Origin: Myxococcales bacterium
GTDB lineage: Bacteria; Myxococcota_A; Bradymonadia; UBA7976; UBA1532
Length of the DNA stretch: 64,000 nt
Direction: 5' to 3'
Assembly (NCBI GenBank): GCA_020633465.1
Contig: JACKDN010000004.1
Coordinates: 434,001 to 498,000, forward strand
Shown here: positions 1 to 11,313 of the stretch, piece after piece
How the letters are laid out: each line of letters begins with the position of its first letter
How positions within the stretch are numbered: the stretch's first letter is position 1
Notes under the pieces: model-generated
Told to the model about the DNA's origin: nothing
Databases searched by the model: none
The model's input: the letters and a program-made list of their open reading frames with translations, nothing else
Position numbers and translations under genes: made by a program

Positions 1-1088
1 CCGCCCTGCTGATCTTCGCGCGCGCGCTGCTCGAGAGCCGGCTGCACGCCCTCGACGAGGCCATCGTCGAGCGCCAGGTGACGCGCCGCAGCGACTTCGT
101 CGACCCCCGCTTCGGGGGCCGGGGCCAGAGCGTCGAGATCGCCACCGTCACCGAGCGTCAGCCCGGCCTGGGCGCCGAGCGCCGCGAGGCCGTGCTGCAC
201 GAGGTGACGGTCGCGGTCGGCTACAGCTTCCTCGTCGCGCTGGCGCTGAGCGTCCTCGGCGGCCTGATCCTCACCCGCCGCGCGCGGCGCCCCCTGGCCG
301 CGCTGGCCGACACCGCGCGCCGCGTGGCCGACAGCGGCGATCTGTCCGCCCGCGTCCCCGAGGACCAAGGCCCGCTCGACGCCGTGATCGACCAGTTCAA
401 CCGCATGCTGGCCCGCAACGAGGCCCACGTGCGCTCGATGCGCGAGGCCCTCGACAACGTGGCGCACGACCTGCGCACGCCGCTGACCCGCCTGCGCGGC
501 GTCGCCGAGCTGGCCCTCACCGGGGACGACCCTCACCAGTCGCGCGAGGCCCTGGCCGACTGCGTCGAAGAGGCCGACCACCTCATCGCGATGGTGCGCG
601 CGCTGATGGACATCACCGCCGCCGAGACCGGCGCGATGCGCCTCGCCCCCGAGTCCGTCGACCTCGGCGCGCTCGCCGGGCAGGCCGTCGAGCTGTACCA
701 ACACGTCGCCGAGGACAAGGCCATCACGCTCCACGCGACCGGCACCGCGACGGTCGAGGCCGATCCGGTGCGCCTGCGCCAGGCCCTGGCCAACCTGGTC
801 GACAACGCCGTGAAGTACACGCCCGAAGGCGGGCACGTCGAGGTGACCATCGCCGCCACCGACGACGCCGCACGGGTCACCGTCGCCGACGACGGGCCCG
901 GCATCGCTCCGGCGGATCACGAGCGCGTCTTCGCCCGTCTCTTCCGCGCCGATCCCAGCCGCGCCGAGCCCGGCCTCGGCCTGGGCCTCAGCTACGTCCG
1001 CGCCATCGTGCAGGCCCACGGCGGCCACGTGACGGTCGACTCGGCCGTCGGCGAGGGCGCCCGGTTCACGATCACCCTGCCGCGCTGA
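1..1088 (+). CDS. Sensor histidine kinase, C-terminal part (5' end outside the window)
   Basis: The frame is open from base 3, so the gene starts before the window and its sensor region is missing. What remains is a membrane segment near bases 222-275, a HAMP linker, a dimerisation/phosphoacceptor helix with the H-box VAHDLRTPLTRLRG (His at about base 466), and a HATPase domain. The HATPase shows an N-box (LANLVDNAVKYTPEGG), a G1 box (ADDGPGIAP) and a G2 box (GLGLGLSYV). It is an inner-membrane kinase that would phosphorylate a response regulator probably encoded upstream, outside the window. It ends 3 bases from the stop of the convergent Ser/Thr kinase gene. The family is certain; the signal is unknown. 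Confidence 0.93.
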   Translation, partial: ALLIFARALLESRLHALDEAIVERQVTRRSDFVDPRFGGRGQSVEIATVTERQPGLGAERREAVLHEVTVAVGYSFLVALALSVLGGLILTRRARRPLAALADTARRVADSGDLSARVPEDQGPLDAVIDQFNRMLARNEAHVRSMREALDNVAHDLRTPLTRLRGVAELALTGDDPHQSREALADCVEEADHLIAMVRALMDITAAETGAMRLAPESVDLGALAGQAVELYQHVAEDKAITLHATGTATVEADPVRLRQALANLVDNAVKYTPEGGHVEVTIAATDDAARVTVADDGPGIAPADHERVFARLFRADPSRAEPGLGLGLSYVRAIVQAHGGHVTVDSAVGEGARFTITLPR

Positions 1089-1091
1089 CCG

Positions 1092-2747
<1,656 letters not shown>

Positions 2748-2749
2748 CG

Positions 2750-3550
2750 TCACTCCACCTCGATCCGGCGTCGCTGCACCGTCAGGCCGCCTCGGCCGTC
2801 GCGCACGGCCAGCACCACGTCCACGGGCCCGCGCGCGGTCGGCAGCTCGAGCTCGACCTCGGTGTCGTCCCCGTAGGTCAGCGCCGACGCCAGCGCGCCG
2901 CCGGTGCTGTACCAGGCGTACACCAGCTCCTCGGTCGCGCGGCCGCCCTCGTTGTCCACGAAGGTCTCGCGCGCGTCCGGCCCCGGCTCGACGGTCAGGG
3001 TCACCGTCGCGCCCGGCGCCGCGCGCTCGGCCGACACGCGCAGCGCCGCGGTCGGGTTCCGGTTGGGCTCGCCGCCGTCGCGCACCCGCACCCGCTTCAC
3101 CGAGCGCGTGCGGGGCCCCGCCGATGGGCCGCTCTCGAGCACGACGAAGACGTCGAACCCGTCGGTCAACGTGGCCACCGTGCCGTCGGCCCGCGGCACG
3201 CCGCCCAGGGCCTCCGCGAAGCCGCGCAGATCGTAGTCGGCGAGGTCCAGCTCGACCGTGGCGCCCCCCCCCAGCCCGAACGACAGGGCCGGGTCGGCGC
3301 AGGCGAAGTCGACCAGCGGCCCGACCGAGTACAGGCACAGGGTCCAGGCGTACTCGATGGGGCGACCCGCCGGATCCAGGTCGTGCGCGGTCAAGCGAAC
3401 GCTGTCGCCGGGGCCGACCTCGGGCGGATCGGCCTCGAGCCCCAGCACCCGGTAGTCGAGGATCTCGCTGCGCGAGGCGAAGTCGTCGCCGCAGCCGGCG
3501 GCCAGCGCCGCGAGCGTCAGGGCGAACATCGGCAAGAGACGGAAACGCAT
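2750..3550 (-). CDS. Exported lipoprotein following the TonB-dependent receptor
   Basis: 266 residues. The start has a lipoprotein signal peptide with the lipobox LAAGC. The mature part has PKD/Ig-like stretches: two segments contain the phrases 'PPEVGPGDSVRLTA' and 'AAPGATVTLTV' typical of beta-sandwich folds that quote 'considerations' before a strand. No enzymatic motif is seen. Its ATG overlaps the receptor stop by one base (TGATG), so the two are probably translationally coupled. By context it may be a surface or periplasmic accessory to the receptor, in the manner of SusD- or CirA-associated lipoproteins, but there is no sequence similarity to SusD that I can see. Function unknown. Confidence 0.85.
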   Translation of the reverse strand: MRFRLLPMFALTLAALAAGCGDDFASRSEILDYRVLGLEADPPEVGPGDSVRLTAHDLDPAGRPIEYAWTLCLYSVGPLVDFACADPALSFGLGGGATVELDLADYDLRGFAEALGGVPRADGTVATLTDGFDVFVVLESGPSAGPRTRSVKRVRVRDGGEPNRNPTAALRVSAERAAPGATVTLTVEPGPDARETFVDNEGGRATEELVYAWYSTGGALASALTYGDDTEVELELPTARGPVDVVLAVRDGRGGLTVQRRRIEVE

Positions 3551-6105
3551 CAGAACTCCCCCCGCACACCGAAGGAGGGGATCAACGGCAAACCGCCGAT
3601 GATCGCCTGCTCGGTGAAGTCGAAGTTGTAGGTCACGCCCTCCGGGTTCTGGCGCAGGTAGGCGTTCTGCACGTCCAGGTAGGTGGTCATGCGCCAGGCG
3701 TCGAAGATCCAGTGCTTGTCCACCCGCAGGTCGAGCTGGTGGAAGGGCTCGAGGCGCCGCGACAGGGACGCGCCGGGCACGGGCACGTAGGCGTCGGCGT
3801 CGCTGTCGTAGGTGCCGCGGTCGATGGGGGTGTAGGGGTTGCCGCTGACGAAGCGCCAGCGCAGGCCGAGCTCCCAGGTGGTGCTCAGCTTGTAGTTGCC
3901 CACCACCGTGACGTTGTGGGTCTGATCGCTGCCGAACAGTCGCCAATCGTCGCCCGGCGCGTCGCGACGCTCCGAGCGCATCAGCGTGTAGGCCACCCAG
4001 CCGTAGACGCGCGGGTGGTTCTCCAGGCGCAGCAGCGCCTCGAGGCCGTAGGCGCGCCCCTCGCCCTGGTTCGCGAAGCCCGTGCCGCCGTCCTCGGCGT
4101 CGTCGGTGCGGGTGACCAGATCGTCGAAGTCCTTGTAGAAGCCCACCAGGTCGGCGGTGAGGTACTCGCCGAGCCGCTGCTCGACGCCCGCCGAGTAATG
4201 AACGCTCCGCTCGAGCCCGACGCTGGGGTCACCGAAGACGGGATCCACCTCGTCGAGATCGGGACGCTCGCTGTAGAGCCCCACGCCGCCCTTGACGGTG
4301 GTTGCGGGTGTCACCGCGTAGCGGGCCGTCGCCCGCGGCTGCAGCGCGAGGGCGTCCACGATGGTCCAGTAGTCGGCGCGCACGCCGGGCAGCACCGTCA
4401 GATCGCCCCAGGTCAGCTGCAGCTCGGCCCACGCCGCGGGCATGAACCAGGTCTCGGTCGAGTCGCTCTTCAGCACGCCCGTCGCGCCCACCGGCGCCGC
4501 CGTCTCACCGTCCTTCGTGGGCGGCGGCAGCGACACCGTCGCCCGGATGTGCTCGACCTCCAGATCCGCGCCGCCGCGCACCGTCAGCCACTCGGCGGCC
4601 TTCACCTCGAGGTCGTCGCGCACCGTCACCCGGTGCATGTCGTAGTCGAACGCGAGGTCCTTGCCCAAAGCACCCCGCTGCGCCTCGAACACATAGCCCG
4701 CGCTCAGCCGATGGCGCGCGTCCGGCGCGACGCGCCAGCCCCACTCCGCCTGGCCGCCCACCCAGTCGAGCTCGAGGTCGGCCTTGCCGCGCACGGCCGG
4801 ATCGGTGTCGGCGGGCTCCTCGACCAGGAACACGGTGCGATCCCCGCCCCCGAAGGCCATCAGCCGCAGGTCGTGCCCGCCGGACAGATCGGTCTGGTAC
4901 AGCGCCTGGTAGTCGTAGTAGCGCGGCGCCACCGGGAAGGCGTCGAGCTGCTCGTCGGTCAGCAGCAGCGGCACGAGCGCGTCGATGTAGCTGCGCCGCG
5001 CCCCGAGGGCGATGCCGCCCTTCTCACCCACGGGCGCCTCGAGGAAGGCGCCCGCGTCGAACAGATCGACCTCGCCGTAGCCGTGCCAGCCGTCGCGCCC
5101 CGGCTTGCGCAGCCGGATGTCGACGATGCCGCCGTTGCCGCGGCCGAACTCGGGCCCGTGGTTGCCGGGGTACAGGTCGATGGACTCGATCAGCGCCGTG
5201 CTGACGGTGCTGCGCAGGCCGAAGTGGAAGGGCGTCGGGATGGGGTGCCCCTCGAGGTACGCGCGGCTCTCACCGCCGCCGCGCAGCACCAGGCCGCCCA
5301 GGCCGAAGGGCGCGCGCGCCACGCCGGGAAGGTTCTGCACCACCCGCAGCGCGTCGCCGTTGGTGCCCGGCACCGTGCGGACCTCCTGCACGCTGAGCGT
5401 TCGCCGCGTGACCTCCTTCGCCGGGCGCCGCCCGACCGCCTCGAGGTCGTCGGCGAAGCCCGTGCGCTCGAGGCGCCAGGTCACCGTCACCTCTTCCCCG
5501 GCCCGGATCGTCTCGCGATCCTCCACCGTCACGAAGGCCGGGTCCCGCACCTCGAGGCGCAGCGTTCCCTCGGGCAGCGCGGAGAAACGCACGAGGCCGT
5601 CGGCGTCGCTCACGGCCTCGGCGTCGCCGGCCCGCACGGTGATCGCCGCCAGCGGCTTGCGGGTGCCGCGCTCGACCAGCCGCACCACCAGCGCGCCGGT
5701 CGACGCGACGGCCGGCGTCTCGGCCAGCGTGAAGGCGTAGCGATAGGCGATCTGCACCGGCGCGGGCTGACCGTCGATCTCGGCCGGCCGGAAGACGAAC
5801 GCGCGCGCCGCCTCCAGCGCCGCCTCGTCGAAGCCGTGCCCGGCGGGCTCGGTCACCTCGACCGCGCTCACCGCGCCGTCGGCCTCGATGGTCAGCAGCA
5901 GCGTCACCGCGCCGGTGATGCCGGCCGCTTGCGCGTCCGGCGGATAGGGCGCCTGCACGAACTCGAGCAGCTCGGGCGGGCACGTCAGCGTGCCCTCGGC
6001 CGCGGCGGCGTCGCGGGCCAGCAGGCCCACCGTCACCAGCAGCAGCGCGAGCGCCGACCGCGTCGAGACGCGGCGCGCGTCAGACTTCGAGAGTGAAACG
6101 AACAT
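3550..6105 (-). CDS. TonB-dependent outer-membrane receptor with N-terminal TonB-C-like domain
   Basis: 851 residues. A signal peptide (residues 1-36) is followed by a TonB C-terminal-like domain (about 42-128; motifs APYPPDAQAAGITG and GHGFDEAALEAARAFVF). Next come a carboxypeptidase-regulatory-like beta-sandwich (about 137-210), a plug domain (about 225-335; VLRGGGESRAYLEG, FGRGNGGIVDIRL) and a beta-barrel ending in Phe, as outer-membrane barrels do. The start overlaps the tonB stop by 26 bases. It would import a ligand across the outer membrane using the ExbB-ExbD-TonB complex encoded just upstream. The substrate is not readable. The built-in TonB-C-like domain is odd, since that domain normally belongs to the energy transducer. 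Confidence 0.93.
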   Translation of the reverse strand: MFVSLSKSDARRVSTRSALALLLVTVGLLARDAAAAEGTLTCPPELLEFVQAPYPPDAQAAGITGAVTLLLTIEADGAVSAVEVTEPAGHGFDEAALEAARAFVFRPAEIDGQPAPVQIAYRYAFTLAETPAVASTGALVVRLVERGTRKPLAAITVRAGDAEAVSDADGLVRFSALPEGTLRLEVRDPAFVTVEDRETIRAGEEVTVTWRLERTGFADDLEAVGRRPAKEVTRRTLSVQEVRTVPGTNGDALRVVQNLPGVARAPFGLGGLVLRGGGESRAYLEGHPIPTPFHFGLRSTVSTALIESIDLYPGNHGPEFGRGNGGIVDIRLRKPGRDGWHGYGEVDLFDAGAFLEAPVGEKGGIALGARRSYIDALVPLLLTDEQLDAFPVAPRYYDYQALYQTDLSGGHDLRLMAFGGGDRTVFLVEEPADTDPAVRGKADLELDWVGGQAEWGWRVAPDARHRLSAGYVFEAQRGALGKDLAFDYDMHRVTVRDDLEVKAAEWLTVRGGADLEVEHIRATVSLPPPTKDGETAAPVGATGVLKSDSTETWFMPAAWAELQLTWGDLTVLPGVRADYWTIVDALALQPRATARYAVTPATTVKGGVGLYSERPDLDEVDPVFGDPSVGLERSVHYSAGVEQRLGEYLTADLVGFYKDFDDLVTRTDDAEDGGTGFANQGEGRAYGLEALLRLENHPRVYGWVAYTLMRSERRDAPGDDWRLFGSDQTHNVTVVGNYKLSTTWELGLRWRFVSGNPYTPIDRGTYDSDADAYVPVPGASLSRRLEPFHQLDLRVDKHWIFDAWRMTTYLDVQNAYLRQNPEGVTYNFDFTEQAIIGGLPLIPSFGVRGEF

Positions 6106-6928
6106 GGAACCGCCTCGTGCTCTGGGTGGGGCGCCCGCCGACCGTCGCCGGGTGCCACAGGGTTGCCTTGGCCGCCTCCACCGCCGCCTGGTCGAGGCCG
6201 TGGCCCAGACCCTTCACGACGGTGGCGCGGACGACGCGGCCCTCGGTGTCGACGACGATCGACAGGACCACCGTGCCTTCGATGCCTTCCTTCCGCGCCG
6301 CCGCGGGGTAGTCGGGCACCGTCTTCTTCTTCAGCGTCGCCGGCGCCCGGGTGGGCTCGGCGGCGCCGACGCCGTCGGGGGCGCCGTCGGCGCGGCCGGC
6401 GCGCGCGGGGCCCCGTCGGCCGCCGCCGGGGCGGTGGCCACGCGGCCGGGCGCGCCCATCGTCGTGTCACCGACGCCGAAGCGCGGCCCGCTGCCCTGCA
6501 CCGTGCTGGCCAGCGTCAGGCCGGCGATCAGCGTGGGCTTCGGCGGCGCGGCCGGGGGCCGGCTCGGGGGCCGACGCCTCGGCCGGCGGCGGCGCCTCGG
6601 GCGCCGGCTTGGGCCAGGCCTTCGGCTTGGGCCGCGGCTTCGGCTTCGCCCGCGGCTTCGGCTTCGGCTTCGGCGCGGGCTCGGGCTCAGGCTCGGGCGC
6701 CGGCGCCGGCTCGGGCGCCAGTGCGGGCTCGGGCGCCGGCGCCGGCTCGGGCGGCGCCACGAAGGTCAGGCTGACCGTCTCGACCACCCGCGGCGCCACC
6801 CTCGACGGCGGCTCGATGCGGGCCGCCAGGGCCAGCGCGCCGGTCTGCAGCGCCGCCGCCACCACCCCCGCCCCCAGCAGGAAGCGGGGCCGCCGCGCGC
6901 GCTCGGGTTCGTGTTCGAGGGCGTACAT
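6080..6928 (-). CDS. tonB: Energy transducer TonB, reading frame broken twice
   Basis: The protein reads MYALEHEPERAR, one membrane segment (residues 17-36), then a long Pro/Glu/Lys-rich periplasmic linker. At about 6555 the sensible reading moves to another frame (TLIAGLTLASTVQGSGPRF, then GVGDTTMGAPGRVATAP, a stretch I recall from myxobacterial TonB proteins). At about 6400 it returns to the first frame for the TonB C-terminal domain (DYPAAARKEGIEGTVVLSIV, GLGHGLD). Without the shifts the first frame stops at 6467-6469. Two compensating indels in an 80%-plus GC linker point to sequence errors. The gene lies between exbD (3-base gap) and the receptor (26-base overlap). Confidence 0.85.
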
Positions 6929-6931
6929 GGC

Positions 6932-7342
<411 letters not shown>

Positions 7343-7345
7343 GAC

Positions 7346-8020
7346 TCAGCCCTCCCCGTCGGTGCCGTGGTGCGGGGCGACGCGGGCGAGGCGGGCCAGG
7401 ACGATCCGACCCAGGAAGTCGGTGTTGCCCAGCCGCTCGCGCACGGTGCCCTTGAAGCTGTTGAAGGCGACGACCGCGGGGATGGCGACCAGCAGGCCCA
7501 CCGCCGTCGCCACCAGCGCCTCGGCGATGCCCGGCCCGACCACCTCGAGGCCGCCCTTGGGGTTCTGGGCCAGCTGCTGGAAGGCGACGATGATGCCGAC
7601 CACCGTGCCCAGCAGCCCGACGAACGGCGCGTTGCTGCCCAGCGTGCCCATGAAGCCGAGGAAGCGATCGAAGCGTTGACGCTCCCGCTCGACCGCGCTG
7701 GCGATGATCTGCTCGACGACCGCGGCGCCCTGGCCGTAGACCTCGAGGGCGTCGGCCAGCACCCGCTCTTCCATGGCGCGGCCGCGGGCCACCAGGGCGC
7801 GGGCGCCGTCGAGGTCGTCGGCCTCCAGCCGCTCGACCAGCGTCCGCCCGACGCTCGGCGTGTCGATGCGCGTCGTCAGGTACAGCCGCAGCCGCTCGAG
7901 CACCAGCACGGCCAGGGCCAGGCCCAGCGCGACCAGCAGCCACATGACCCACTCGGCGCCCAGGTTGGCGAAGCGGAGAAAAGCGTCGATGACGGAGAAC
8001 CCGTCGGCGGTGTGTCCCAT
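7346..8020 (-). CDS. exbB: MotA/TolQ/ExbB proton channel family protein
   Basis: 224 residues from the ATG at 8020, chosen because AGGAGG lies 6 bases upstream; an earlier in-frame start at 8107 would add 29 unlikely residues. There is an N-terminal membrane helix (residues 19-40), a cytoplasmic helical region, and two C-terminal membrane helices in the conserved segment (FMGTLGSNAPFVGLLGTVVG; IAEALVATAVGLLVAIPAVV). It is the first gene of the TonB operon, and the motor stator with ExbD. Its upstream region carries the TGTCCGG array at 8139-8199, 119-179 bases from the start codon, which probably controls the whole operon. Confidence 0.94.
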   Translation of the reverse strand: MGHTADGFSVIDAFLRFANLGAEWVMWLLVALGLALAVLVLERLRLYLTTRIDTPSVGRTLVERLEADDLDGARALVARGRAMEERVLADALEVYGQGAAVVEQIIASAVERERQRFDRFLGFMGTLGSNAPFVGLLGTVVGIIVAFQQLAQNPKGGLEVVGPGIAEALVATAVGLLVAIPAVVAFNSFKGTVRERLGNTDFLGRIVLARLARVAPHHGTDGEG

Positions 8021-8138
8021 GGGGCACCTCCTGCGTGTTGCGGTGGAGTGTTTCGCTGTCGGCAGGAGGAAGAGCAGCAGGCGTGCCAACCCACTCAGAT
8101 CAATCATTTCGGCTACTTACAGACCAACGCATGCTCAG

Positions 8139-8199
8139 TGTCCGGTCGGTGTCCGGGCCCCGCCGGACACCTGTCCGGCTCGCCCGGACACCTGTCCGG
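8139..8199. promoter_or_regulatory. Array of six TGTCCGG half-sites, candidate operator
   Basis: Two identical 16-bp palindromes, CCGGACACCTGTCCGG, lie at 8163-8178 and 8184-8199. They are preceded by two direct half-sites TGTCCGG at 8139-8145 and 8150-8156. Same-strand half-sites start at 8139, 8150, 8172 and 8193, that is, spaced 11, 22 and 21 bp, so all face the same side of the helix. The array is upstream of exbB and 463 bp from the sigma-54 regulator gene. It looks like a cooperative binding site for a dimeric regulator; the regulator is unknown. A DNA or RNA hairpin is an alternative reading. Confidence 0.6.
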
Positions 8200-8323
8200 C
8201 CGGCGACTGGTCTTCGGCTGCCGGTCGTCGGCCCCGTTGCGTTGATCGGGACGGACTGTCGAGAAGTCTCTCGTTCGCCTTTGCCCCGTAGCTGCGAGGT
8301 CGGCAGGGCGCACGGAGCCCGGC

Positions 8324-8510
8324 TGACAGGGTCAGCAGAAACAGTCCGCCTGCTGCGCGAACCGGTGCATCCCGCTGGGCGGCGTTGCGGGGCCCACAAC
8401 ATCTGGGGAAGCACGGCAAGTGCGTCCGCCAGATGTTGTGCACCCCGCGCCTTGCCCAGCAGGCGCCCCGGCCCGCTCGCGACGGCGTCCTGTTCCCGCT
8501 GACCCTGTGA
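8324..8510. repeat. 187-bp imperfect inverted repeat (hairpin or MITE-like)
   Basis: The left arm (8324-8406) and the reverse complement of the right arm (8429-8510) align along their whole length. The outer 21 bases match at 18 positions (ACAGGGTCAGC is shared). The inner 12 bases (CACAACATCTGG) match perfectly, with GCGGGG conserved just outside them. The 22-base loop itself holds a small stem (GCAC/GTGC). There is no T-tract, so it is not a classical terminator, and no clear target duplication was found. It could be a decayed miniature transposon, a chromosomal structural repeat or a structured RNA. Confidence 0.6.
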
Positions 8511-8512
8511 GA

Positions 8513-8534
8513 GCTGAAAGCTGAACGCTGAAAG
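8513..8534 (+). repeat. Three tandem 7-bp repeats GCTGAA(A/C)
   Basis: GCTGAAA, GCTGAAC and GCTGAAA stand head to tail at 8513-8519, 8520-8526 and 8527-8533. They end about 75 bases upstream of the sigma-54-like promoter at 8609. The position suits an enhancer site for an NtrC-type activator, possibly the downstream regulator itself, but direct 7-mers are not the usual inverted NtrC site, so this is tentative. Confidence 0.4.
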
Positions 8535-8608
8535 CCCGCCCGCCCCCGCGGCCCACGTCCCTCGACCAAACCACCGACGGCGCCCCCTTGCGCCGGCGCC
8601 CCCGCGCG

Positions 8609-8624
8609 TGGCACGCCCCTTGTA
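8609..8624 (+). promoter_or_regulatory. Sigma-54-type promoter (-24/-12)
   Basis: TGGCACG, 4 bases, then TTGTA, against the consensus TGGCACR-N4-TTGCW. The -24 GG is at 8610-8611 and the -12 element has GT in place of GC. The predicted transcript start is near 8635, giving a short leader before the GTG at 8662. It would drive the NtrC/NtrB pair, with possible self-activation by the regulator. Confidence 0.6.
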
Positions 8625-8661
8625 CGACGCGTCGCCGTTCCACCGCGCCAGGGAGTGACCC

Positions 8662-10034
<1,373 letters not shown>

Positions 10035-10038
<4 letters not shown>

Positions 10039-11300
10039 GCGTCCGCTGGCCCCCCGTGGTGCTCGCGGCCGCCGGCGCGGCCGCCGCCGGCGCCCTGCTC
10101 GAGGGGCTCGTCGGCAGCGTCGCCGCCTTCGTCGGCGCGTCGCTGGTCGGCGCCGGCGGGGCCGCCTGGCTGCTGCGCGCGCCCCCACCGCCGCCCACCG
10201 ACGACCCGGCGCCCGCGCTCCAGCAGCGCGTCCAGCAGCTCGAGGCCGTGCTGGACGCCGCGCCGCTGGCCGTCGTCCTGTGCGACGCGGAGGGCACCGT
10301 CGTGCTGGCCAACCGCACCGCGCGCGACCTGTTCCACCGCGGCGCCGATCTCACCGGTCACGACTTCGACGCGGCGCTCGCCGCCTGCCCCCCGGGCACC
10401 GCCGAGGCGGTGAAGGATCAGGCCAACGTCCTGATCACGGTCGATCAGCAGGAGGGCGAAGAGGCCTGGCACGTCTCGCGCCCCCACCTCGACCTGAACA
10501 TGCAGCGGCACACGCTGTACGTGGTGAAGGAGCTCACGCGCGAGCTCAGCCGGCAAGAGGTCGCCATCTGGAAGAAGGTCATCCGGGTGGTCAGCCACGA
10601 GCTGAACAACTCGCTGGCCCCCATCTCGTCGCTGGTGCACTCGGCCAAGCTGGTGCTCGATCGGCCCGAGCACACCCACCGGCTGGCGGGCATGCTCGAC
10701 ACCGTCCAGGAGCGCGCCGACCACCTGCGCACCTTCCTCGAAGGCTACGCGCAGTTCGCGCGGCTGGCGCCGCCCGAGACGCGACCGGTGGCGTGGGCCC
10801 CCTTCCTCGAGACGCTCGCGACGCTGTACCCGTTCCGGCTGGTCGGCCAGCCCCCGGCCGAGGGGGTGTTCGACCCCGCGCAGCTTCAGCAGGCGCTGAT
10901 CAACCTGCTGAAGAACGCGCACGAGGCGGGCGGCGACCCCGGTGCCATCGAGCTGCGCGTCGCGACGCCGGCGCGCGGCGGCGTGCAGCTGTCGGTCGTC
11001 GACGCCGGCCGCGGCATGACCGAGCAGGTCATGCGCCAGGCCCTCATCCCCTTCTACTCGACGAAGAAGAACGGCAGCGGCCTCGGCCTCGCGCTGGTGC
11101 GCGAGATCGTCGAGGCGCACGACGGCGCCGTGCGCCTCGAACCGCGCCCCGCGGGCGGCACCGCGGTGCACGTGTGGTTGCCCGCGGCGGTCGGCTCGGG
11201 TTCGCCGCGCGTGCTCGCTTCGGGACCGGAGCGCCGGCCCGGGCGGGGGCGCGGTGACATCCACATCGCCGACGACTTCGACGACCCGCTGCCGAGCTGA
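10035..11300 (+). CDS. NtrB/NtrY-like sensor histidine kinase
   Basis: 421 residues. Two hydrophobic N-terminal stretches (about 8-48) with little periplasmic loop are followed by a coiled segment and a PAS-like domain (about 68-165). The phosphoacceptor helix is VVSHELNNSLAPISSL with His188, and the HATPase has ALINLLKNAHEAGG, VVDAGRGM and GSGLGLALV. The HELNN form of the H-box is typical of kinases that partner NtrC regulators. It is encoded directly after its likely partner with a 4-base overlap. The small extracytoplasmic part suggests it senses a membrane or cytoplasmic signal. The last 40 residues are a low-complexity tail. Confidence 0.94.
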
Positions 11301-11313
11301 CCGCCGCCGCCCT

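Noticed and set aside
8324..8510. Inverted repeat as a transcription terminator
   Set aside because: Arms are far too long, no T-tract follows, and no gene ends toward it from either side.
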